From positions 2,781,801 through 2,845,800 of the forward strand of contig CM030931.1 in NCBI GenBank assembly GCA_018136815.1: 64,000 nucleotides of DNA, written 5' to 3'. Under the pieces are notes generated by a model. That model was not told the origin of the DNA, did no database searches, and saw nothing but the letters and a program-made list of their open reading frames with translations. Numbering within the stretch: the stretch's first letter is position 1; every line of letters starts with the position of its first letter. Origin of the DNA: Isochrysis galbana (taxonomy: Eukaryota; Haptophyta; Isochrysidales; Isochrysidaceae). Both the position numbers and the translations under genes were made by a program. Positions 53,857 through 62,138 of the stretch are shown here, piece by piece.

Positions 53857-54486
53857 ATGGTTGCCGCTCTGTGCCCGAGTGCCCTAGTTCTCTTCTGCTG
53901 TACGGCTTGTCCAGCAAGAGCAGGCCTACACCCTCTCTGCTCTGTCGGTCCGTCAGGTCCTACCAATGGCGAGACTCCCTCTTGGCCGCGCCCGAAGCTC
54001 CGTGTCAAGGCAATGCCTCCACCACCTGTACACCGGCGCGAGTCCAACCAAAGGAGGCAGACCGCAGACATCGCGGAGTACACAGCGGATGGTTTGCGGC
54101 TTAAGGAGCGCGTTGCGCTTGAGCTTGTGGACGATTCCCGCTTGCGCACACTCGTCGTCCGATCGGCTGAGCCTGCACTGGTATTCTTCTCTAATGGTTC
54201 CGGAGAATGCCTGCTCGCCGAGGCTTTGCTCGAGCGAAGCGGAGCAGAACGGCAGAGGCAAGTGCGCTACCGCGAGAGCGATCAACTCAGAATTATGAAG
54301 GCCCCTATCGCAACATGTGGCCGCTTATTTGCCTGGACCCGATCTCAAGGACAGCCTCTGTCATTTGGGAGATTTCCAGCGTGCGTACTTTTTGTGAGGG
54401 GCTCACCAGTTTCCACCCTTTTTGGGTCGTTCACACAGCAGGAGCTTGCTAGATTCCTAGAGGATGGATTCAGCAAGGTGTCTTAG
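53857..54486 (+). CDS. Secreted/plastid thioredoxin-fold-like protein without CxxC
   Basis: 209 residues. ATG 53857 begins a signal peptide (MVAALCPSALVLFCCTACPA) followed by a Pro/Arg-rich stretch that could be a transit peptide. The last 100 residues have a thioredoxin-like layout: ALVFFSNGSGECLLAEALLE (strand and helix), a central region, then GRFPACVLFVRGSPVSTLFG and FTQQELARFLEDGF. This resembles the cis-Pro strand and final helix of thioredoxins. The redox CxxC is absent (SGEC only), so a disulfide reductase function is unlikely. Intronless. The fold call is an inference from pattern; it may instead be a lineage-specific plastid protein. Confidence 0.5.
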   Translation: MVAALCPSALVLFCCTACPARAGLHPLCSVGPSGPTNGETPSWPRPKLRVKAMPPPPVHRRESNQRRQTADIAEYTADGLRLKERVALELVDDSRLRTLVVRSAEPALVFFSNGSGECLLAEALLERSGAERQRQVRYRESDQLRIMKAPIATCGRLFAWTRSQGQPLSFGRFPACVLFVRGSPVSTLFGSFTQQELARFLEDGFSKVS

Positions 54487-54599
54487 GATTTGCTAGTTTG
54501 TGACGCGTACATCAGAATATGATATTGTGCGAGCTCGTAGTATGAGTTTGAGACCCCACTTCTATCTATATATAGTATATATCTACATCTGACATCTGG

Positions 54600-55173
54600 G
54601 CTCTAAGAAGGGCGTGAGCCATCAATGGCGGAGCCGAGTTGGGGCCGTTTGCCACCAAAAGTCCTTTTAATATTCTCGCCTCGCGCGTGGCCATGTGCTT
54701 CAGCTATGCTACCACGCTGGCACTCCTGCCTTTCCCCACTCAAACCTGCCTTGCAGCTTGCAGACACAGACGCGCGCCCCTCGGCGGCGACTCCGGCGAA
54801 GAGGAGCCCCTCTTTGGAGGCCAAGTGGGCGTTGATGGACGCGCGCCCCTTTGCGGCGACTCCGGCGCAGGGGAACTCCTCTTTGGAGGCCAAGTGGGCG
54901 GTGATGGACTCGCTGCACCTCTGCGAGACAAGTCACAAGTCGTCAGATTGGGACGCGCTCACGCGCTCACCACCGCCCGTGGCCGGTGAGTCCATGGCCG
55001 CAGTCGACGACCGCGAGGCCACGCCGTTGTGGCCATAGGAGTTTGCTCGCGAGATCGGGCTCGCCGCGCGCCTGCAGAGTCACTTCCCCGAACTCGACTT
55101 CGAGTTTGTCTCGCAGCGCGGCGGCCACAAAATCTTCGCTCGCGCCTTCGGCTCCGGTCGTCATGTCGAGTTC
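54600..55173. other. Low-support coding-like stretch with tandem repeat
   Basis: 54661-54690 carries the shared CCTTTTAATATTCTCGCC then TCGCGCGTGGCC motif. 54771-54909 is a 69-bp unit in tandem that keeps a plus frame open (SLEAKWALMDARPFAATPAQ), open across 54625-55038, but both strands are open and no domain is seen. Confidence 0.4.
54771..54909 (+). repeat. 69-bp tandem duplication
   Basis: Units start CGCGCGCCCCT and end GATGGAC, with about ten differences. The period is a multiple of three, so the frame is preserved. Confidence 0.85.
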
Positions 55174-55464
55174 AGGTGTCGTTCCGTCAATTGTGGGTCA
55201 TCAGTCGAATTGAGCGATCGAATATCCACAGTTGTATAGAGCAGTATTTTAAAACTAAATGCAGACTAGCATAACAACTTTTTCTCTCTGCTTCCCCCCG
55301 CGGTGCGTGTTCCCCCCGGGGGGACGCCGCGTTAGCGCTATTCCCCTGCGTCTCCTCTAAGATCGACAACTACATAAACACTCGATTTGAGAGATATTTC
55401 GCACGGATGACAATCACATCGGTGCACGCCGTGCATGGGCACGGCTTGATGTGCATCGGTCCCC
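55174..55464 (+). repeat. Repeat family A, copy 4
   Basis: GTGTCGTTCCGTCAATTGTG, then ATTGAGCGATCGAATATCC, shortened subrepeats, then GTGCACGCCGTGCATGGGCA and GATGTGCATCGGTCCCC. It breaks at 55465 directly into gypsy gag sequence. Confidence 0.75.
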
Positions 55465-56315
55465 TGACGGATTGGAGGTTACGGATGGAACAGGAGGGAC
55501 CGAACGGGACGGAAGGTAGGCGGCGGAAGGCACGGCCTTTCGGCCATTGATTGGCGGGCGGGACGGGCAGACCATCTTCCATGGTTGGAGGATGGATGGC
55601 GGGCAGTGGCGAGGGCGAGCGCGAAGACGGAGCGGACATAGTGGATCGCGAGGGTGGGTGGGTGAGTGAGTGGATTTGGTTGGTGTTGTAAGATTGCTTG
55701 TTACGACTGAGCGAGAGCGAGAGCGAGAACGAGGGAGCGAGGAGCGACTGGGGCGAGGGACGAGGGCGACAGAGGCCGACAGGGTACCAATCCGACGAGT
55801 CCGACAACAATCCGAGACACGCACACTTGACTTTCACCCAACATTCCTCCACACTAACGTATCTTTCTCCACTTGGGCGGGGAAGACACAGAAGGAAGGA
55901 AACAAGGAAGAGAAAGCCGACAAGAGAGCGACGATGCGACGGAAGAGCCGACGGCGAACGGCGGTTACCGCGAACGAGTAGGTAGAAAGTAAGGAGGGAA
56001 TCTACGTGCGTAAACCGAAAGGGGGGAGAGGGTAGGCTTCGCGCGGGGGGAAAAGTCCGCAGCGACGAACGCCTACGACGAGGGCGAGAGCGAGCGCGGG
56101 GGAACGACAGCAAGGAGGGACCAAAGGCAGGGCAAGGCCCAAGGTGCAAAGGAGCGAAACAGGAGCGAGACAGGCCACAAAGGGGCGCAACGGCAAGGAG
56201 CGAGGGGCGAGTTACGAATGAAGAGTTCTACAAATTACGAGTAAAACTCCGCGGCAACAAGAACGACTGGGCTCGAAGACGCCTACGGTCGGAAGTGCCG
56301 ATCGCGGATGCGACA
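55465..56315 (-). mobile_element. Gypsy LTR with gag start, copy 2
   Basis: Near-identical to 35838-36688. In element orientation: a purine run AGCAGGGGGG, then TGTCGCATCCGCGATCGG (LTR start, 56315), the CT-rich LTR and leader, then the gag ATG near 55639 and about 58 codons until repeat A. The polypurine tract directly before the TG end is the expected signature of a 3' LTR. Here, however, gag follows it on the other side. Confidence 0.7.
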
Positions 56316-56813
56316 CCCCCCTGCTAGAATCGAGCGTCCTCGCGAGGTAGAGGTGAGCGAAACAGATGGGGACAGAAAGCAAGACAAGGCAAATAAGCAA
56401 TTAGGGTGAGCCACACCCGTCCGGACTGGGAGGTGAAGAATCGGCGGTCGGCACGGCAGTCCGCAAGACCGCAGGATTCAGTATAATAGTCCCCTCTCTT
56501 CTCTCTTTTACGAGAGTTTTACCTGAGGGTTTAGGCGGTGTGGCGACGCCCAACTATTACACGGCTGGCCCTATTACAAACGCTTGGAAGAGTCAAGTCA
56601 GTGCTTTGCAAGTGTTCCGTGAGAAAGACGAGGGCTCGCGGACAGACAGCAAGAGAGCTCCGCGCGGGGGAAACCGTTCGGCGACCGCGGGGGGGGAAAT
56701 TCGGCGACCGCGGGGGGGCAATTCGGCGACCGCGGGGGGAAATTCGGCGACCGCGGAGGAGCGGCAGAGATAAAGAAAACGAGCGTAGAACCAACGAAAC
56801 GAGGGCGAGACGG
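56316..56813 (-). other. Gypsy 3' untranslated region with G-rich tandem repeat
   Basis: Lies between the pol stop and the polypurine tract of the gypsy element. It contains four units of GCGACCGCGGGGGG-AAATTCG, each about 20-22 bp, at 56677-56757. Confidence 0.5.
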
Positions 56814-57517
56814 TCAGAACTCGCCGGAGGTGACAACCAAGTCTACTAGAGAGCGGAGCGCTGTCGGCATCCGAACGAGGGCCTCAGAGCGGCAGCGAAC
56901 AAAGGCCGATGTCCAAAGGGCTTCGGGCGGTAGCGCGTCGGAGCGGTACCACGGGGTCGAGAGCGAAGCTGTGAAAGCATACCACCACTCCCCGAGCACA
57001 AACCACGCTCGATGAGGACGGGGCACGAGATGGGGTGGAGGATCCACTGCATGGGGATGCAGAGCGGGCAGAGGCTCCGAAGCTCCCACATGGGCGACAT
57101 GCACGTCGCGTGGGAGTGAACGGAGGCGAGACGAGCGTCGTGGATGGGTATCAAGGGCGACTTCGGGGCCGGTCCGATGCATGTCCGTGAGACCGTGCGC
57201 GCGCGAGGTCCCGGTGAAGGCGGGAGAAGGCTGTAGTCGGGCCCGCTTTGATGTCTGTGAACTGGTAGCGGTTGTCAGTGGATGTGCGTTGTCGTAGTCA
57301 GTGACGAGGTCGGCACAGCGGCGTAACAGTTCTGTTAGGGGCTCCCAGGTGGCCGCGGATCGCGGATAACCGCGCCACTTGACGAGGTAATGGCGAGCTT
57401 GTCCCTGGCCTTTGCGATCGAGTAGAGCTTCTACTAAGTGTTCATCAGATTGAAGGGGGTCATCATCCGTGAGCGTGTAGTAGGGTGGGGCACCGCCCTC
57501 GTCTTCAGGCGGGGGCC
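56814..57517 (-). pseudogene. Ty3/gypsy chromovirus integrase C-terminus (chromodomain)
   Basis: The minus frame reads YYTLTDDDPLQSDEHLVEAL, then LDRKGQGQARHYLVKWRGYP, then RSAATWEPLTELLRRCADLV. This is a chromodomain: the aromatic Y...W pair and the WEP motif match the family, and chromodomains at the integrase end define chromoviruses, where they bind histone marks to guide integration. About 170 further residues follow to the stop at 56814, ending VDLVVTSGEF. The integrase core and RT are missing because the frame is interrupted at 57517 by LINE sequence. Confidence 0.75.
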
Positions 57518-58348
57518 CGGCGGGATCTTGGCTTCAATCTCCGTAGCCCGTCGGGGAGGTGCTATTGCAAATGTCGCTACCATTGGGTGGTGATCCGATG
57601 CCGCTATGCCCGTGAAAACTTTTAGATCTATATATGCCTTATGCCATCTCCACGTGGAGTAATATCCAGCGGCGTAAACTCGATCTATCCTAGTGTGTGT
57701 TTGATGTCCGCATCTTGTGTATTGGGCCTTGAGGCCCGGATTGACTAGCACGTGTACATCGGTGAGTCCGTGCGTGGCGAGCGCCCTCGCCAGGGCTTTA
57801 CCTCCCGTGTTGGCGTAGGGGGCCGCTCCCGCGCTGGAACGGGTGTCCCTGTTTACGCTTTCTACACAGTTAAAGTCGCCCGCTAATACGATGTGGGGAA
57901 GTATTTCCGCCGCCGCGTGTAACATTTTGATTTCTTCCTTGCGTTTACTAGGCTGCGCGTTTAAGTATATAGAGGATAAGGATATTGTTTCATGTCCGAT
58001 TTTAGCTTTAACCACTATCAGTCTCCCCGGGATAACTACCGACCAAGATTCTACTACTACGTCGCTTCTGTCCTTTCTCATGGCTACCGCCACTCCGCTC
58101 CCGGGGTCACCCCTGGGCGCGGGAGATTGAAACCAGTCCCAACCTAGGGACTGGGCCAGGTTGCGCACCCTTAGGTGCCAACCATCGCTGTAGTAATAGT
58201 AATGCAGTTCTTGCGCGTAACGAATGTGGATTCCTCCTAATCTCGCTTGCGCTAGAGTCGATGCTAACTTGTGCTTAGCTCCATTCAAATTGTATGTTGC
58301 AATCTTAACTTCGTTACTACTCACCATGGCGGTATAAGCAGCTGACAC
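57518..58348 (-). pseudogene. LINE ORF2: APE-type endonuclease domain, 3' part lost
   Basis: ATG 58348 or 58325 begins KIATYNLNG (strand with catalytic Asn). Then come IRYAQELHYYY (catalytic Glu), SIYLNAQPSK, IVLAGDFNCVES (GDFN), RIDRVYAAG and ASDHHPMVATF (SDH). These are all the hallmarks of an exonuclease-endonuclease-phosphatase domain of a non-LTR retrotransposon, which nicks target DNA. The active-site motifs look intact, but the following RT is gone: at about 57517 the frame runs into gypsy sequence. ORF2 overlaps the end of ORF1 by about 30 bp. Confidence 0.8.
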
Positions 58349-59979
58349 CGTTTACACAGTACCCTGGATACGCTTTATTAGGTTTGAGATTGCATTTTAC
58401 CATACAAATTTGCTTACCCGTCTTGGGATCTTTCGCCCAACATCCTGGGATGTCGTGGCTAGATGAGCATTGAACGATTTGCCGCCCTTTCAGGCGGTTG
58501 TTCTTGCATTCGCCGGCCATGAAACGACGGCATGGCGCCGCCGCCTCGAGCCCCATCATGGCTCGATAATCCATGGCGTTGCTTATTGCACGTTGCTTGC
58601 TTCTTGCGTTGTTCCGCTTTCGCCTTGTCTTGCTCGCAAGTACATTGGCGGAAGCTCACTTGGTTCTTACGCAAAAACGATATGGCCCATGGTTTGTCGT
58701 AGCCTTTGCAACCTCCCGGGGTGCCGTGTATAGCAATCTCGCCCTCAGGGGTTACGCATTCAACCAAAGAGCGGACCGCGTAGTCCAAATTGAAATTCTC
58801 CCCGTCGTCGAGGGTCACGTGGATGTTCCTAGGGAAGCGATGCCCTAGGGCGGATGTGTCCGTGTAGACATAGAAGTGCCAAATCGGACGCTTGCCCGAT
58901 TCCACTTTGGTGATTCCCTCAAGGGTCGTCTTGGCGCGCTGTTGATTGCCCCTCAGCACGTGGAAACCTTCGCGCTCCAGCGCGCTAGCCAGGTGTCGAG
59001 TCTTAGTCTTGTATGCTTTGACCGGGTCAAAGATACGAAGGACGATGTATGTGGCTACCTCCTTTAGAGAGGATCGGATCGCGCTTGACTTGCGGGGGGC
59101 TGGGTCGGCTAGTGCCCCATAGGTGATCACGAATTCGTGTGCGACGCCCGATAGGGTAGCTTGAATTTTGTCGCCGTATGCGGCCTTGAACTGATCGTGT
59201 GCGTCATCATCGACATAAAAAATCCAAGGCCCCTTGCGACCTTTGTCCATCCAATCCGGGGTGGCGTCCAAGCCCTCTAGCTTGGAAAGAAGGAACTTCA
59301 TGTAGGTTGCCATGTCCTCGCTCTTGATGTCCTTCTTGTCGTCGGCTTGCTGCGCTAGCTGTATGTAGAAGGGAGTGTCCTCCGGTTCTTCTTCCTCATC
59401 TTGATCATGAGGGGGTGAGGCGAATTGCGTTGCTATGGGAGGATTCGGTTTTGGGTCCGACTGCGGGTCCGCTCGCTTGCGCGAGGGTAGCGTGGGTTGT
59501 TGGGTGGGTTGAGGTGGGGCTTGCTGCTTCTGTGCTGGCTGCTGTGCCATGGGTCCAGCCGCTTCGGCGTACGATCTCTGGTTGGTGTTCTTTGAGAGGT
59601 TGGAGGCCGAAAAGGCCCCCAAGATTGATTGTTGTGTGAAGTGCCCGCCCACGAGGGGTGCACTGATGGTAGGAGTTGCCACCATGGGGGTGACAGCAGT
59701 GCTGTCACCCACCATGGGGAGTCCTTGTTGGGGTGGCAAGGCGGCAGTGGCAGGAGGCAGGGTCAGAGACTGGCCCTGTTGATCAGCAGGGAACAGGACT
59801 CTGCCTGTTCCCTGCTTCTGGTGGTGTTGGGGAGGCGAGGGCGGGAGGATCATGTCGACGTCACTGTCTGTGAGGGGGGTGGCCTGCGAGCGCTTTGGCT
59901 CCGGCGGCTTGGGGCGGCCCCGGTGGGGCGTTGTGGCGGCGGGGGGCTGGGAGGTGGGAGCGGTCGGCGCGCGCTCCAT
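58317..59979 (-). pseudogene. LINE ORF1 with CCCH end, one frameshift
   Basis: ATG 59979 (MERAPTAPTSQPPAATTP) follows a perfect hairpin. The frame runs about 490 residues: a disordered Pro/Gln part, then SEDMATYMKFLLSKLEGLDA, RSSLKEVATYIVLRIFD, LERGFHVLRGNQQRAK-like and RFPRNIHVTLDDGENFNLDY blocks shared with the other copies, then GTPGGCKGYDKPWAISFL. Near 58590 the frame shifts, and the CCCH-like end (PCRRFMAGECKNN ... CSSSHDIPGCW ... CVNGVSCLYRH) continues in another frame to the stop at 58317. ORF1 of this type probably packages the RNA. This is the most complete LINE copy here. Confidence 0.8.
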
Positions 59980-60324
59980 CGCTGAAACTATAATAATAGT
60001 TTTTCTCTCTCTCACTCCTTCTAACTCCTCTCCCTCTCCCTTTCTCCCTCTTTTCTCCCTCGCTCTGCGCGCGCTTTATCACTATTCACAATTCGTGGAT
60101 GTGTCTTTTTACCTTCTACTAAGTAATCAACTGGAGGTCGGGACTTGCTTTTCCTGCAATTGGGGAGCTCACGGGGGACGGAAGAAGAGGAGAGGGAGGG
60201 TTGCCGGGGCCACCAGGGCAGCTCTGCCTCTGTGAGGGCGGAGAGGCAGCTGCGCTCGCTGTTGGTGGTGTATAGTGGGGCACGTGTGTCAACTGCTCAC
60301 CGTGCCAGCGCAACCGGCTCGCTC
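59980..60324. promoter_or_regulatory. LINE 5' hairpin and pyrimidine-rich upstream region
   Basis: AAACTATAATAATAGTTT (59985-60002) is a perfect 7-bp stem with AATA loop just before the LINE ATG. 60004-60068 is CTCTCACTCC/CCTCTCCCTCTCCC sequence that lies upstream of the plus-strand gene at 60.3 kb. The same interval could serve both. Confidence 0.45.
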
Positions 60325-61089
60325 ATGCAGGCGAGAGGAAGGAGATCTGTGGCCACAGCGCAGCGCTTCGAGATGAGCCGCAGAAAGGTTGCGGTGCACA
60401 AGCAGCAGCGCAGCCTGATGGACGACGAGCATCATGAAGCGATCAGGGCGGCGTGTGAGGCCAGCATGCTTGTCAATTGCACCAATCCCCAGCATTGTGT
60501 GCACTGGCTCGCCAAAGGTCTGAGCCAGAAGGTGGCACAAGAGAAAGCGCAGCTCACCACCATGGTCAACCAGGCCGCGGCGGCTGCGCGGCGGGCATGC
60601 AAGCGAGAGGTTCTGGCCGAATGTCAAAGTCCGCGGTACATATTGTATTGGCTCATTCGTGGGTTCAGCGTGCAGGAGGCAAGCGACATAATCCGACAGG
60701 CCTCGCCAGAGTGTAAGATCAAGGAGGCACACCTTCCAACTTCTCATATCGTCACGAGTCGCATCGCAAGGGTTCCTGGCTCAATCGTGGCTGGGATCAA
60801 GAAAAGCTGTGATGCACGGCTTAAGCCAAAGAAAAGGAAGCTAGTTCCTGGCTCAACCGTGGCTGGGATCAAGAAAAGCTGTGATGCACGGCTTAAGCCA
60901 AAGAAAAGGAAGCTGGTGGCCGCCAAAAAGGCTACACTGAGACAAATTCTTCCAAATGTCTCCAACCGCAACAACCCTCAAAACAAGGCTTACTGGCTCG
61001 CACGAGATTGTAGTACGCAAGAAGCGTGCTACCTAGCGCGGCTTGTCACGCAGCGGAATAGAATGAAGGCAGCCTTGAAGCGTTCTTGA
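60325..61089 (+). CDS. Nuclear-signal-bearing protein with YWLxxGxSxQEA repeats
   Basis: 254 residues from ATG 60325 (ATG 60373 is an alternative). Three similar helical units occur: NPQHCVHWLAKGLSQKVAQE, then SPRYILYWLIRGFSVQEASD, then NPQNKAYWLARDCSTQEACY. Each is Asn/Ser-Pro, aromatic-W-L, then G/D-x-S-x-Q-E-A. Between units 2 and 3 lies an exact 24-residue duplication (VPGSTVAGIKKSCDARL, then KPKKRKL) made by a 72-bp tandem repeat at 60772-60915. KPKKRKL is a classical monopartite nuclear localisation signal, here doubled. Short YWxxRGxSxEEA units also occur in proteins next to phage and algal-virus nucleases, but no nuclease domain is present here. Function unknown; nuclear location inferred. 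Confidence 0.55.
   Translation: MQARGRRSVATAQRFEMSRRKVAVHKQQRSLMDDEHHEAIRAACEASMLVNCTNPQHCVHWLAKGLSQKVAQEKAQLTTMVNQAAAAARRACKREVLAECQSPRYILYWLIRGFSVQEASDIIRQASPECKIKEAHLPTSHIVTSRIARVPGSIVAGIKKSCDARLKPKKRKLVPGSTVAGIKKSCDARLKPKKRKLVAAKKATLRQILPNVSNRNNPQNKAYWLARDCSTQEACYLARLVTQRNRMKAALKRS
60772..60915 (+). repeat. 72-bp in-frame tandem duplication carrying NLS
   Basis: Units 60772-60843 and 60844-60915 differ at only a few bases (TCAATCGTG vs TCAACCGTG; AAGCTA vs AAGCTG). Each encodes one GIKKSCDARLKPKKRKL stretch. Confidence 0.95.
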
Positions 61090-61607
61090 AGCGGGAGAGT
61101 TTATCATTCAAGCCGAAAGCGATGGTGAGTAAGCTACTCATGCTGGGTGGACGGTAAAAATTGTAGGCCCTGCCGCATAGCTCTCCCCAACCTCTCTCAT
61201 TTTGCTGCAGGCTTCTTCTCGCCGAAATCGCACATCGCACCATTTCCCGGCGAATGAAAACCAAGATTTGCTCGTGCTGGCAGGTGGCTTCCCTGGAGTT
61301 TTGGGCCATTGCGCTACAATCAAAAGATGTAGCGCCCCCACCCCCAACAATAGTGCAGTTAACAGTTAAAATCATCGTTCTACTACGACGAATGACCGTC
61401 CTACTCATCGCTCATGGCCACATCGCCCTCGCTCGCTAGACCAAAAAAAATCATGAAGGGGACCACGAGCGCTTACAGGATGCGCCCTCTAAAAATAATA
61501 CTACTAAACCTTTTAATATTCTCGCCTCAGCACAGAAGCGTTCATTTACCCCTTTCCCTGCTAGCACCTTCCGGTGTCACCTGGAGCTTACTTGACACTT
61601 CACATAT
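61090..61607. other. Spacer with shared CCTTTTAATATTCTCGCC motif
   Basis: 61505-61522 carries the recurrent AAACCTTTTAATATTCTCGCC-type terminus without the rest of repeat C. Otherwise nothing recognised. Confidence 0.5.
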
Positions 61608-62000
61608 GTGGAAGCACACACGTATATCCACGAGCGGGTCAGCCCGCAGTCGGTTCCGGACGAGCTATACACTCCGCTAAAATGGGGACGAGCGTACGAC
61701 GGGCCGGCTGAAACAGCGTACCCGATCCCGCAAGAGTACACATTTAAAGACACGCATAAAACGCTAGAAGACATTAATGTCAGGTCCAAACACCGGAAAC
61801 CGGTAACACATAAATCGAACCCATTAGTTCAGCGGCGGCGAGGGCTGGATACACAGAACTTGACCGGTAGCTTCCTCTCCACCTTGCTCCCAGCGGCATC
61901 GATGCCGATAGCAAAGCGGGATATTCATCCAGTGAGAGAGGTAGTAACGAAACCTACAAATTACGACCTGACGAGGCACAAGACACCACAAAGAACGTAG
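61608..62000 (+). CDS. Small hypothetical protein or exon
   Basis: 130 residues from ATG 61608 to TAG. The composition is protein-like with Tyr/Pro/Lys-rich segments: SVPDELYTPLKWGRAYDGPA, then YPIPQEYTFKDTHKTLEDIN, then KPVTHKSNPLVQRRRGLDTQ. No repeats or membrane segment. The DTHKTLEDINVRSKHR style recalls short axonemal or cytoskeletal proteins, but I do not recognise a family. It could be an exon of a larger gene or a relic. Confidence 0.35.
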   Translation: MEAHTYIHERVSPQSVPDELYTPLKWGRAYDGPAETAYPIPQEYTFKDTHKTLEDINVRSKHRKPVTHKSNPLVQRRRGLDTQNLTGSFLSTLLPAASMPIAKRDIHPVREVVTKPTNYDLTRHKTPQRT

Positions 62001-62138
62001 ACATTCGCTCTTCGGTTGCGATTGCCCCTCTCCATGCACGTGTGCCCACCAACACTGCTAGCGTATCGTGAGTGGTGCAGGGGGACGTTCGTGTAAAAAA
62101 GTCGGTACGCTGAAGCCCTCAGCCAGTTGTCTTAGCCC

